Source: DASQPA01 sp963757335
Lineage (GTDB): Bacteria > Acidobacteriota > Thermoanaerobaculia > Multivoradales > UBA5704
Direction: 5' to 3'
Length of the DNA: 64,000 nucleotides
Assembly: GCA_963757335.1 (NCBI GenBank)
Contig: CAVWRJ010000025.1
Span: 806,001 to 870,000 of the forward strand
Shown: piece by piece, positions 17,101-25,500 of the stretch
Layout of the letters: each line of letters opens with the position of its first letter
How positions within the stretch are numbered: the stretch's first letter is position 1
Translations under genes and position numbers: made by a program
The notes under the pieces: generated by a model
Seen by the model: only the letters and a program-made list of their open reading frames with translations
Told to the model about the DNA's origin: nothing
Database searches by the model: none

Positions 17101-18986
17101 GCATCCTGGCCGAAGGCAGCGTCGCGGCTCCCGACCCTCCCGCCGATCTCCTCCTGCTCTCGGCCGCCGAACGCCAGCAGACGCTGGTGGAGTGGAACGA
17201 CACCCGCTCCGATCTTCCTTCCGGGGTCTGGGTACACGAGCTCGTCGCGGCGCAGGCCCAGCGGGCCCCGGACGCGCTGGCGGTGGTGACGGCCGAGCGG
17301 CGGCTGACCTATGGCGAGCTCGACCGGCGGGCGGCGCGCCTGGCCGGTACCCTCTCCCGACTGGGCGTCGGACCTGAGGTCAAGGTGGGGCTCTGCCTCG
17401 AACGCTCGCCGGAGCTGGTCATCTCGGCCCTCGCCGTGCTCAAGGCTGGCGGCTCCTATGTCGCCCTCGATCCCCTTCATCCCGAGGAACGGCTGGCCTT
17501 CCAGCTCACCGACTGCCAGGCTCCCGTTCTCTTCACCCGGCGGGGACGGGTGGCCGAGCTCGCCGCGCGGCAGGGCATCCAGTGCCTTTTCCCGCACGAG
17601 CCAGACGTCCCGAACCGGCTGAATCTCCCGGCTTCGGGAGCGCTGCCGGAACCGGCGCTCCTCGCCGGCAACCTGGCCTACGTCATCTACACCTCCGGCT
17701 CGACCGGCCGGCCGAAGGGGGTGGAGATCGGTCACCGCTCGCTGCTCAACCTGGTGGAGTGGTACGCCCACCTCTTCGGCCTGACCGCGGCGGATCGGGG
17801 GACCGTCCTCGCCGGAGTGGGTTTCGATGCCTCGGTCTTCGAAATCTGGCCCTATCTCGCCAGGGGGGCGAGCCTCCACCTGGTGCCGGACGAGGTCCGT
17901 ACCTCGGCCGAGTCGCTGCCCGGTTGGCTGGCCGCGCAGGGGATCACCGTGAGCTTCATGCCGTCCCTCCTCGCCGAGGCCGTCCTCGATCGCGAATGGC
18001 AGCCGGGCTCGGCCCTGCGCTTCCTCCTCTGCGGCGGCGACCGTCTGCACCAGGCTCCCCGGCCGTCTCTGCCGTTCGCCCTGATCAACTGTTACGGCCC
18101 GACGGAAGGGACGGTGGTCACCACCGCTGGCCGCGTCCCGGCGAGGGGGACGGACGGGAAGGCACCCACCCTCGGGCGGCCGATCACCAACGTGCGGGTG
18201 AACGTCTTCGACCGCGGGTCGCGACCCGTGCCCGCCGGCGAACCCGGCGAGCTCCTGGTCGGCGGCACCGGCCTCGCCCGAGGTTATCTAGGGCGCCCCG
18301 AGCTGACGGCCGAACGCTTCGTCCCCGACCCCTCGGCCGGCACGCCCGGCGAGCGCCTGTATCGAACCGGCGACCTCGTCCGTCTCCTACCGGACGGCGA
18401 GCTCGAATTCCTGGGGCGCATCGACCACCAGGTCAAGATCCACGGCTTCCGCATCGAGCTCGGCGAGATCGAGACGGTGTTGGCCCGGCACCCCGCCGTG
18501 CGGGAAGCGGTGGTGCTCGCCGTCGAGGGCACCCTGGTGGCGTATTTCACCGGAACGCCAGAGGTCTCTGAGCTGCGCGCCTTTCTCCTTCGCGAGCTGC
18601 CCGGCTTCATGGTTCCAGCGGGCTTCGTGCCGCTTCCCGCCCTGCCGCTCTCCCCGAGCGGCAAGGTGGACCGGCAGGCCCTCGCCCAGCTCCGCCCGGC
18701 TGCCGAGCCGGAGGGCGAGGCCGCGCTCTTCCTCAACCCCACCGAGGAGCTCCTCGCCCACCTCTGGGAGGAGGTGCTGGGGCGCTCGGGCGTGGGCCCC
18801 GACGACAACTTCTTCCATCTCGGCGGCCACTCCCTCCTGGTCACCCGGGTGCTGTCGCGGATCCGCGAGGCGTTCGGGGTGGACCTGCCGGTCAAGGCGC
18901 TCTTCGAGTCGCCCACGGTGAGGGCCCTCGCCCGAGTGGTGACGGCGACCCGCCAGGCAGCGAGCGCCAGGCGCGCCAGCCGGTAG
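14151..18986 (+). CDS. NRPS segment 8: (A2 end) - PCP - C - thioesterase - A - PCP
   Basis: The frame opens at the MVPAAF end of adenylation domain 2. Domains in order: PCP (serine 77 in LGGHSL), condensation domain (about 135-580; HHIVSDG near 277), a low-complexity linker (about 590-700), a complete type I thioesterase (about 705-990), adenylation domain 3 (about 1000-1510) and PCP (LGGHSL near 1558). The adenylation pocket reads D-A-F-F-L-G-C-V-V, resembling branched aliphatic codes such as Ile, but no exact match is known to me. The frame ends TAG at 18986 in a stretch where the paralogous copy (22241) continues into the next condensation domain. The two differ by 5 bases in a GCGCCAGGC repeat, so this stop is probably a frame change, though a true gene end cannot be excluded. 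Confidence 0.85.
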   Translation: MVPAAFVHLDRLPLTPHGKVDRRALPEPEEIAAGAAAPGRIAPRNRTEARVAEIWREILRTEEMGVEDSFFELGGHSLLATQVLSRVSTAFGVTLPLRALFDTPTVAGLAAAVEVLTGEDGRAAPPLRPLPRGGEIPLSYAQERLWFIEQLAVSGGSGDGGADAGYSMPAAVRLRGSLRVEVLAASLREIVRRHEALRTRFTATAGRPSQVIDPDWRPALPLVDLGGLPDRAAGPELRRRIAEEEVRPFDLVSGPVLRSILVRLAEGDYVLLFTLHHIVSDGWSLGILLRELTAIYDAWSRGEPSPLPELPVQYADFALWQRQWFRGEVLEEQLAYWTRQLADLAHLDLPADRPPVEGQIFAAGDQPLVLEGALAEGLYALARGQGASLFMVLLAAYQTLLHRHAGQDDVAVGSPIANRDQEETEGLIGFFVNTLVLRTPTGGNPSFRGLLGRVRETTLGAYDHQDLPFARVVEALRPDRGKGSWPLVNAMFTLQNQPMPAMELAGVKLDVVPHHEGTAFGIAVAVSLRFWESKGRLTGGLGYNTARLDRTTAARWRGHLLALFTAAVANPELPIEELPLLAASERHQLSVEWSAAGGIVLRGDRPAPIGVWGELEGTGRRARRRADGSLEEPAAAVAPPEESAEPEPAVLPAVSESVAKQRAELASRQGALSAGKREMLEKRLRGLSPAGGAGLPRPAAPAKTAGTAGTETPILLVKLHAGLPGRPAFFCVHAVGGTVFSYAELARAMGPEQPFYGVQAAGLEGGTPVDDLTAMAAAYVAAVEAAEPAGPYLLGGWSFGGLVAFEMARQLRARGREVGLVALLDTWSPAVAETPAERGDAELVRLFLRDQAALLGNVPAWLDVPVPDGGEEEMNRLLARAREAGLLRADLRPRQVQRMMGVYKANLRALAGYRAGSYAGRLTVFRPREAPDDPRLLPANGWEPLTAEPIEVEVVPGDHYTMLAAPHVPLLAGRLRHCIERALGILAEGSVAAPDPPADLLLLSAAERQQTLVEWNDTRSDLPSGVWVHELVAAQAQRAPDALAVVTAERRLTYGELDRRAARLAGTLSRLGVGPEVKVGLCLERSPELVISALAVLKAGGSYVALDPLHPEERLAFQLTDCQAPVLFTRRGRVAELAARQGIQCLFPHEPDVPNRLNLPASGALPEPALLAGNLAYVIYTSGSTGRPKGVEIGHRSLLNLVEWYAHLFGLTAADRGTVLAGVGFDASVFEIWPYLARGASLHLVPDEVRTSAESLPGWLAAQGITVSFMPSLLAEAVLDREWQPGSALRFLLCGGDRLHQAPRPSLPFALINCYGPTEGTVVTTAGRVPARGTDGKAPTLGRPITNVRVNVFDRGSRPVPAGEPGELLVGGTGLARGYLGRPELTAERFVPDPSAGTPGERLYRTGDLVRLLPDGELEFLGRIDHQVKIHGFRIELGEIETVLARHPAVREAVVLAVEGTLVAYFTGTPEVSELRAFLLRELPGFMVPAGFVPLPALPLSPSGKVDRQALAQLRPAAEPEGEAALFLNPTEELLAHLWEEVLGRSGVGPDDNFFHLGGHSLLVTRVLSRIREAFGVDLPVKALFESPTVRALARVVTATRQAASARRASR
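16266..17125 (+). other. Domain: internal type I thioesterase between C and A
   Basis: It begins FFCVHAVGGTVFSYAELARAM. The nucleophile motif is GWSFGG (serine 798 of segment 8), the aspartate is LLDTW (D825, 27 residues later, as in surfactin thioesterase) and the histidine is GDHYTM (H959). The triad is intact and the domain is full length. It closely resembles the terminal thioesterase of NRPS-c at 57150-57970 (shared VHPVGG/VHAVGG, MGPEQPF and GGWS motifs). A thioesterase normally ends an assembly line; here an adenylation domain and four further modules follow. Confidence 0.88.
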
Positions 18987-18999
18987 ACGAGATCACCCT

Positions 19000-21900
19000 G
19001 CCGCCGCTCTGCCCGGTGCCCCGGGGCGGTCGCTTCCCGCTCTCCTTTCCACAGCAGCGCCTCTGGTTCCTCGACCGCCTGGCGCCGGACAGCTCGACCT
19101 ACAACATCCGCCTGGCCCTGCTTCTTCACGGGGCCGTCGACCCGGAGGTCCTCGCCGCCAGCCTCGGCGCGGTCGTCCGCCGCCACGAGATGCTGCGCAC
19201 CCGCTTCGTCGAAATCGAGGGCCACCCCTGGCAGGAGATCCTCCCGCCGCAGCCCCTGTCCCTGCCGCGGATCGACCTCGGCTCTCTGCCCGCTGGGCGA
19301 GGCCGAGCAGAGCTGGCGCGGCTGGCGGAAGGGGAGCTCGGCCGGCCGTTCGACCTGGGCCGGGGCGGCCCCCTGTTGCGGGCGCGGTTGATCCATCTCG
19401 CCCCCTGGGAGAGGACGGAGAAGACGGAGCTCGCCCTCCTCCTCACCCTCCACCACATCGCCTTTGACGGCTGGTCCGAGGTCCTCTTCCTCTCCGATCT
19501 CTCGGCTCTCTACACGGCGACCGCCTCAGGGCGGCCCTCGCCGCTCCCCGAGCTTCCCGTTCAGTATGCCGACTTCGCCGTCTGGCAGCGCGCCTGGCCG
19601 CCGGAGGTCCTCGCCAGACAGCTCGACTACTGGCGCCGACAGATGGCGGGCGCACCCGCGGCGATCCCGCTCCCCACCGACCGTCCGCGGCCGGCGGTAC
19701 AGAGCTTCCGCGGCGCGACTCGCCACCTGCGCCTGCCGGCGCCGGTGATGGCCGAGCTGCGGGGCGCCATGCGGCGGGAGGGGGTGACCTTGTACATGCT
19801 CCTCCTCGCCGGCTACCAGGCACTGCTGGCGCGCTACAGCGGTCAGGAGGACATCCTGGTGGGGACGCCGGTGGCCAACCGGACCCGGCCGGAGATCGAG
19901 CGGCTCATCGGCTTTTTCGTCAATACCCTGGTGCTCCGCGAGCGGCTTCACGGCGTCCCGGATTTCCGCCGACTGGCAGCGGCCGTACGCGAGACGGCCC
20001 TGGCGGCTTTCGCCCATCAGGACCTGCCCTTCGAATTGCTGGTCGAAGAGTTGCGGCCGGAGCGCGACCGGGCGCGCAACCCGCTCGTCCAGGTGCTGCT
20101 GGCGCTCCAGACCACCGGCTTCCGGGAGCCGCGGGAGGCACGGGACGCGCAGGGGGCGCAGGGGGCGCGCCTGGGGTTCACGCCGCTCTCCCTGGGGGAG
20201 AGCCGGACGGCGAAGTTCGACCTCACCCTGTTCGCCACGGAAGAGGACGGGGAGCTCGAGCTGGCGCTCGAGTTCGCGACCGATCTGTTCACCCCGACTA
20301 CCGCGGTACGCCTGCTCGACCACTTCGCGAGCCTCCTTACCGGTGCCGTGCGGAGCCCGGAGCAGCCCCTCTCGCAGCTCTCCCTGCTCTCGGCCGCCGA
20401 ACGCCAGCAGACGCTCCTGGAGTGGAACGACACGCTCTCCGACCCTCCTCGCGAGGTCGGGGTTCATCAGCTCGTCGCGGCGCACGCGCGGCGGGCGCCG
20501 CAGGCCCCAGCGGTGGTCACGGCCGAGCGACGGCTGAGCTACGGCGAGCTCGACGGGCAGGCGGGACGCCTGGCCCACACCCTTTCCGCTCTCGGCGTCG
20601 GGCCGGAGGTCCGGGTCGGACTCTGTCTGGAACGCTCGCCGGAGCTGGTCATCTCGGCCCTCGCAGTGCTCAAGGCCGGCGGCGCCTATGTCGCCCTCGA
20701 CCCTTTTCATCCCGCGGAGCGGTTGGCCTATGAGCTCGCCGACTGCAGGGCTCCGATCCTCCTCACCCGCCGCGGCCCCGTGGCCGACCTCGCCGCACGG
20801 CTCGGTATTCAGTGCCTCTTCCCGCACGAGCTCGCGGCGGACCGCCCGGCGGGGGCCGACGTTCCCTTCGAGCCCTTCGAGCCCTTCGAGCCCTTCGAGC
20901 CCTCCGAGCCGGCGTTCTTCTCCGACGGCCTGGCGTATGTCATTTACACCTCGGGCTCGACCGGCCTGCCCAAGGGGGTGGAGATCCGCCACCGCTCGCT
21001 CCTCAACCTGGTCAGCTGGCACGTCCGCACCTTCGGCCTGACCGCGGACGACCGCGGGACTCTCCTCGCCGGCGTAGGCTTCGACGCCTCGGTCTGGGAA
21101 ACCTGGCCCTACCTCGCCGCCGGAGCGAGCCTCCATCTCGTGCCGGAAGCGATCCGTACCTCGGCCGAGGCGCTGCCCGGCTGGCTCGCGGCGCAGGAAA
21201 TCACCGTGAGCTTCCTGCCGACTCCGCTGGCCGAGGCGGTCCTCGATCAGGAGTGGCCAACCTCCGGTCGCCCGGCCCTGCGCTTCCTGCTGACCGGCGG
21301 GGATCGGCTGCACGCCCCTCCCCCGCCGTCGCTGCCGTTCGTCCTGGTCAACGACTACGGCCCCACCGAGGCCACGGTCGTCGCCACCTCCGGGCCGGTC
21401 GCCGCCGGCGCCGCCAGCGCCGCCGGAGAGCGGAACGGCCCGGCTCCATCCCTCGGCCGGTCGATCGCCAATACCCGGGCCTACGTCCTGGACGGCGAGC
21501 TGCAGCCGGTGCCCCTCGGCGTGCCGGGCGAGCTCCTGCTCGGCGGCGACGGCCTGGCGAGAGGCTATCTCGGGCTTCCCGCGCTGACCGCCGAGCGCTT
21601 CCTGCCCGATCCATTCGCCGGCAGGCCAGGCGCGCGACGGTATCGAACCGGCGACCTCGTCCGGCTCCTACCGGGTGGCGAGCTCGAATTCCTCGGACGC
21701 ATCGACCATCAGGTGAAAATCCGCGGCTACCGCATCGAGCTCGGCGAGATCGAGACCGTCCTCGCCCGGCACCCCGCCGTGCGCGAAACGGTGGTGCTCG
21801 CCGTCGACGATCGCCTCGTCGCCTTCTGCACGGTCCTGCCGGACCTCTCGCTGCCGTCCCCCGCGCCGGCCGACCTCGCCGACTTCCTGCGCCGCGCGCT

Positions 21901-22290
21901 GCCTGACTCCATGGTGCCCGCGAGCTTCTTGCTCCTTCCCGAGCTGCCGCTCTCCGCGAGCGGCAAGGTGGACCGGCAGGCCCTCGCCCGGCTCGCGCCG
22001 GCATTCGGCGCGGACGGCGGAACCGCCCTCTTCCTCAACCCGACCGAGGAGCTCCTCGCCCACCTGTGGGAGGAGGTACTGGAGCGCTCGGGCGTCGGCC
22101 CCGACGATAACTTCTTCCATCTCGGCGGGCACTCCCTCCTGGTCACCCGGGTGCTGTCGCGGATCCGCCAGGCGTTCGGGGTGGACCTGCCGGTCAAGGC
22201 GCTCTTCGAGTCGCCCACGGTGAGGGCCCTCGCCCGAGTGGTGACGGCGACCCGCCAGGCGCGCCAGGCGCGCCAGCCGGTAGACGAGAT
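19000..22290 (+). repeat. Tandem NRPS module duplication, unit 1
   Basis: This stretch of about 3.3 kb (condensation, adenylation and carrier domains of module 4) is repeated in direct orientation at about 22290-25500 with very few base differences. The carrier domain at 18720-18930 and adenylation domain 3 are more distant members of the same series. Confidence 0.85.
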
Positions 22291-23821
22291 CACCCTGCCG
22301 CCGCTCTGCCCGGTGCCCCGAGGCGGTCGCTTCCCGCTCTCCTTTCCACAGCAGCGCCTCTGGTTTCTCGACCGCCTGGCGCCGGACAGCTCGACCTACA
22401 ACATCCCCCTGGCCCTGCTTCTCCACGGGGCCGTGGACCCGGAGCTCCTCGCCGCCAGCCTCGGCGCGGTGGTCCGCCGCCACGAGATGCTGCGCACCCG
22501 GTTCGTCGAAATCGAGGGCCACCCCTGGCAGGAGATCCTCCCGCCGCAGCCCCTGTCCCTGCCGCGGATCGACCTCGGCTCTCTGCCCGCGGGGCGAGGC
22601 CGAGCAGAGCTGGAGCGGCTGGCGGAAGGGGAGCTCGGCCGGCCGTTCGACCTGGGCGGGGGCGGCCCCCTGTTGCGGGCGCGGTTGATCCATCTCGCCC
22701 CCTGGGAGAGGACGGAGAAGACGGAGCTCGCCCTCCTCCTCACCCTCCACCACATCGCTTTCGACGGCTGGTCCGAGGTCCTCTTCCTCTCCGACCTCTC
22801 GGCTCTCTACACGGCGACCGCCTCAGGGCGGCCCTCGCCGCTCCCCGAGCTTCCCGTTCAGTATGCCGACTTCGCCGTCTGGCAGCGCGCCTGGCCGCCG
22901 GAGGTCCTCGCCAGGCAGCTCGACTACTGGCGCCGACAGATGGCGGGCGCACCCGCGGCGATCCCGCTCCCCACCGACCGTCCGCGGCCGGCGGTACAGA
23001 GCTTCCGCGGCGCGACTCGCTACCTGCGCCTGCCGGCGCCGGTGATGGCCGAGCTGCGGGGCGCCATGCGGCGGGAGGGGGTGACCTTGTACATGCTCCT
23101 CCTCGCCGGCTACCAGGCACTGCTGGCGCGCTACAGCGGTCAGGAGGACATCCTGGTGGGAACGCCGGTGGCCAACCGGACCCGGCCGGAGATCGAGCGG
23201 CTCATCGGCTTTTTCGTCAATACCCTGGTGCTCCGCGAGCGGCTTCACGGCGTCCCGGATTTCCGCCGCCTGGCAGCGGCCGTACGCGAGACGGCCCTGG
23301 CGGCTTTCGCCCATCAGGACCTGCCTTTCGAATTGCTGGTCGAAGAGTTGCGGCCGGAGCGCGACCGGGCGCGCAACCCGCTCGTCCAGGTGCTGCTGGC
23401 GCTCCAGACCACCGGCTTCCGGGAGGCGGGAGGCGGGAGGCGCAGGGGGCGCGCCTGGGGTTCACGCCGCTCTCCCTGGGGGAGAGTCGGACGGCGAAGT
23501 TCGACCTCACCCTGTTCGCCACGGAAGAGGACGGGGAGCTCGAGCTGGCGCTCGAGTTCGCGACCGATCTGTTCACTCCGACTACCGCGGTACGCCTGCT
23601 CGACCACTTCGCGAGCCTCCTTACCGGTGCCGTGCGGAGCCCGGAGCAGCCCCTCTCGCAGCTCTCCCTGCTCTCGGCCGCCGAACGCCAGCAGACGCTC
23701 CTGGAGTGGAACGACACGCTCTCCGACCCTCCTCGCGAGGTCGGGGTTCATCAGCTCGTCGCGGCGCACGCGCGGCGGGCGCCGCAGGCCCCGGCGGTGG
23801 TCACGGCCGAGCGACGGCTGA
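19016..23821 (+). CDS. NRPS segment 9: C-A-PCP (module 4) - C (module 5)
   Basis: The frame opens at GTG 19016, right at the start of a condensation domain (FPLSFPQQRLWFLDRLAP; HHIAFDG). An adenylation domain follows (cores YTSGSTGLPKG, FDASVWETW, NDYGPTE, YRTGDLVRL), then PCP (LGGHSLLVTRV) and a second condensation domain nearly identical to the first. The pocket code D-A-W-F-L-G-D-V-V is one change from the leucine code DAWFLGNVV. Homology ends near 23440, where GCGGGAGGCGGGAGGCGGGA replaces a longer stretch in the paralogous copy and shifts the frame; the remainder to 23821 is a shadow. A 9-bp repeat at 20864-20908 lies in the adenylation domain. Confidence 0.83.
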   Translation: MPRGGRFPLSFPQQRLWFLDRLAPDSSTYNIRLALLLHGAVDPEVLAASLGAVVRRHEMLRTRFVEIEGHPWQEILPPQPLSLPRIDLGSLPAGRGRAELARLAEGELGRPFDLGRGGPLLRARLIHLAPWERTEKTELALLLTLHHIAFDGWSEVLFLSDLSALYTATASGRPSPLPELPVQYADFAVWQRAWPPEVLARQLDYWRRQMAGAPAAIPLPTDRPRPAVQSFRGATRHLRLPAPVMAELRGAMRREGVTLYMLLLAGYQALLARYSGQEDILVGTPVANRTRPEIERLIGFFVNTLVLRERLHGVPDFRRLAAAVRETALAAFAHQDLPFELLVEELRPERDRARNPLVQVLLALQTTGFREPREARDAQGAQGARLGFTPLSLGESRTAKFDLTLFATEEDGELELALEFATDLFTPTTAVRLLDHFASLLTGAVRSPEQPLSQLSLLSAAERQQTLLEWNDTLSDPPREVGVHQLVAAHARRAPQAPAVVTAERRLSYGELDGQAGRLAHTLSALGVGPEVRVGLCLERSPELVISALAVLKAGGAYVALDPFHPAERLAYELADCRAPILLTRRGPVADLAARLGIQCLFPHELAADRPAGADVPFEPFEPFEPFEPSEPAFFSDGLAYVIYTSGSTGLPKGVEIRHRSLLNLVSWHVRTFGLTADDRGTLLAGVGFDASVWETWPYLAAGASLHLVPEAIRTSAEALPGWLAAQEITVSFLPTPLAEAVLDQEWPTSGRPALRFLLTGGDRLHAPPPPSLPFVLVNDYGPTEATVVATSGPVAAGAASAAGERNGPAPSLGRSIANTRAYVLDGELQPVPLGVPGELLLGGDGLARGYLGLPALTAERFLPDPFAGRPGARRYRTGDLVRLLPGGELEFLGRIDHQVKIRGYRIELGEIETVLARHPAVRETVVLAVDDRLVAFCTVLPDLSLPSPAPADLADFLRRALPDSMVPASFLLLPELPLSASGKVDRQALARLAPAFGADGGTALFLNPTEELLAHLWEEVLERSGVGPDDNFFHLGGHSLLVTRVLSRIRQAFGVDLPVKALFESPTVRALARVVTATRQARQARQPVDEITLPPLCPVPRGGRFPLSFPQQRLWFLDRLAPDSSTYNIPLALLLHGAVDPELLAASLGAVVRRHEMLRTRFVEIEGHPWQEILPPQPLSLPRIDLGSLPAGRGRAELERLAEGELGRPFDLGGGGPLLRARLIHLAPWERTEKTELALLLTLHHIAFDGWSEVLFLSDLSALYTATASGRPSPLPELPVQYADFAVWQRAWPPEVLARQLDYWRRQMAGAPAAIPLPTDRPRPAVQSFRGATRYLRLPAPVMAELRGAMRREGVTLYMLLLAGYQALLARYSGQEDILVGTPVANRTRPEIERLIGFFVNTLVLRERLHGVPDFRRLAAAVRETALAAFAHQDLPFELLVEELRPERDRARNPLVQVLLALQTTGFREAGGGRRRGRAWGSRRSPWGRVGRRSSTSPCSPRKRTGSSSWRSSSRPICSLRLPRYACSTTSRASLPVPCGARSSPSRSSPCSRPPNASRRSWSGTTRSPTLLARSGFISSSRRTRGGRRRPRRWSRPSDG
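20864..20908 (+). repeat. 9-bp in-frame microrepeat in adenylation domain 4
   Basis: CCCTTCGAG occurs four times in tandem from 20864, and the fifth unit is CCCTCCGAG. It encodes a proline-phenylalanine-glutamate repeat in the loop before core a3. The paralogous domain 5 has an unrelated sequence of similar role at 24128-24166, so the array arose after the module duplication. Confidence 0.85.
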
Positions 23822-25500
23822 GCTACGGCGAGCTCGACGGGCAGGCGGGACGCCTGGCCCACACCCTTTCCGCTCTCGGCGTCGGGCCGGAGGTCCGGGT
23901 CGGACTCTGTCTGGAACGCTCGCCGGAGCTGGTCATCTCGGCCCTCGCGGTGCTCAAGGCCGGCGGCGCCTATGTCGCCCTCGACCCTTTTCATCCCGCG
24001 GAGCGGTTGGCCTATGAGCTCGCCGACTGCAGGGCTACGATCCTCCTCACCCGCCGCGGCCCCGTGGCCGACCTCGCTGCACGGCTCGGTATCCAGTGCC
24101 TCTTCCCGCACGAGATCGCGGCGGACTGCCCGGCGCCGGCGATGGCCGAGCGAGCATCACCGTCCGAGCCGGCGTTCTTCTCCGACGGCCTGGCGTATGT
24201 CATTTACACCTCGGGCTCGACCGGCCTGCCCAAGGGGGTGGAGATCCGCCACCGCTCGCTCCTCAACCTGGTCAGGTGGCACGTCCGCACCTTCGGCCTG
24301 ACCGCGGACGACCGCGGGACTCTCCTCGCCGGCGTAGGCTTCGACGCCTCGGTCTGGGAAACCTGGCCCTACCTCGCCGCCGGAGCGAGCCTCCATCTCG
24401 TGCCGGAAGCGATCCGTACCTCGGCCGAGGCGCTGCCCGGCTGGCTCGCGGCGCAGGAAATCACCGTGAGCTTCCTGCCGACTCCGCTGGCCGAGGCGGT
24501 CCTCGATCAGGAGTGGCCAACCTCCGGTCGCCCGGCCCTGCGCTTCCTGCTGACCGGCGGGGATCGGCTGCACGCCCCTCCCCCGCCGTCGCTGCCGTTC
24601 GTCCTGGTCAACGACTACGGCCCCACCGAGGCCACGGTCGTCGCCACCTCCGGGCCGGTCGCCGCCGGCGCCGCCAGCGCCGCCGGAGAGCGGAACGGCC
24701 CGGCTCCATCCCTCGGCCGGTCGATCGCCAATTCCCGGGCCTACGTCTTGGACGGCGAGCTGCAGCCGGTGCCCCTCGGCGTGCCAGGCGAGCTCCTGCT
24801 CGGCGGCGACGGCCTGGCGAGAGGCTATCTCGGGCTCCCCGCGCTGACCGCCGAGCGCTTCCTGCCCGATCCATTCGCCGGCAGGCCAGGCGCGCGACGG
24901 TATCGAACCGGCGACCTCGTCCGGCTCCTACCGGGTGGCGAGCTCGAATTCCTCGGACGCATCGACCATCAGGTGAAAATCCGCGGCTACCGCATCGAGC
25001 TCGGCGAGATCGAGACCGTCCTCGCCCGGCACCCCGCCGTGCGCGAAACGGTGGTGCTCGCCGTCGACGATCGCCTCGTCGCCTTCTGCACGGTCCTGCC
25101 GGACTCGCTGCCGTCCCCCGCGCCGGCCGACCTCGCCGACTTCCTGCGCCGCGCGCTGCCTGACTCCATGGTGCCCGCGAGCTTCTTGCTCCTCCCCGAG
25201 CTGCCGCTCTCCCCGAGCGGCAAGGTGGACCGGCAGGCCCTCGCCCGGCTCCGCCCGGCTGCCGAGCCGGAGGTCGAGGCCGCCCTCTTCCTCAACCCGA
25301 CCGAGGAGCTCCTCGCCCACCTCTGGGAGGAGGTACTGGACCGCTCGGGCGTGGGCCCCGACGACAACTTCTTCCATCTCGGCGGCCACTCCCTCCTGGT
25401 CACCCGGGTGCTGTCGCGGATCCGCCAGGCGTTCGGGGTGGACCTGCCGGTCCAGGCGCTCTTCGAGTCGCCCACCTTACGCGGTCTGGCCAGGGTGGTC
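22290..25500 (+). repeat. Tandem NRPS module duplication, unit 2
   Basis: This is the second copy of the 3.3-kb module. Differences from unit 1 cluster in the loop before core a3, in the linker at 23424-23460 (which breaks the frame) and in the carrier domain towards the 3' end, where the sequence drifts to the next, unrelated module. Confidence 0.85.

Noticed and set aside
18960..19016. True gene boundary between TAG 18986 and GTG 19016
   Set aside because: The paralogous junction at 22241-22330 is continuous and differs by a 5-base indel in a repeat; there is no ribosome binding site before 19016. Kept as a minor possibility.
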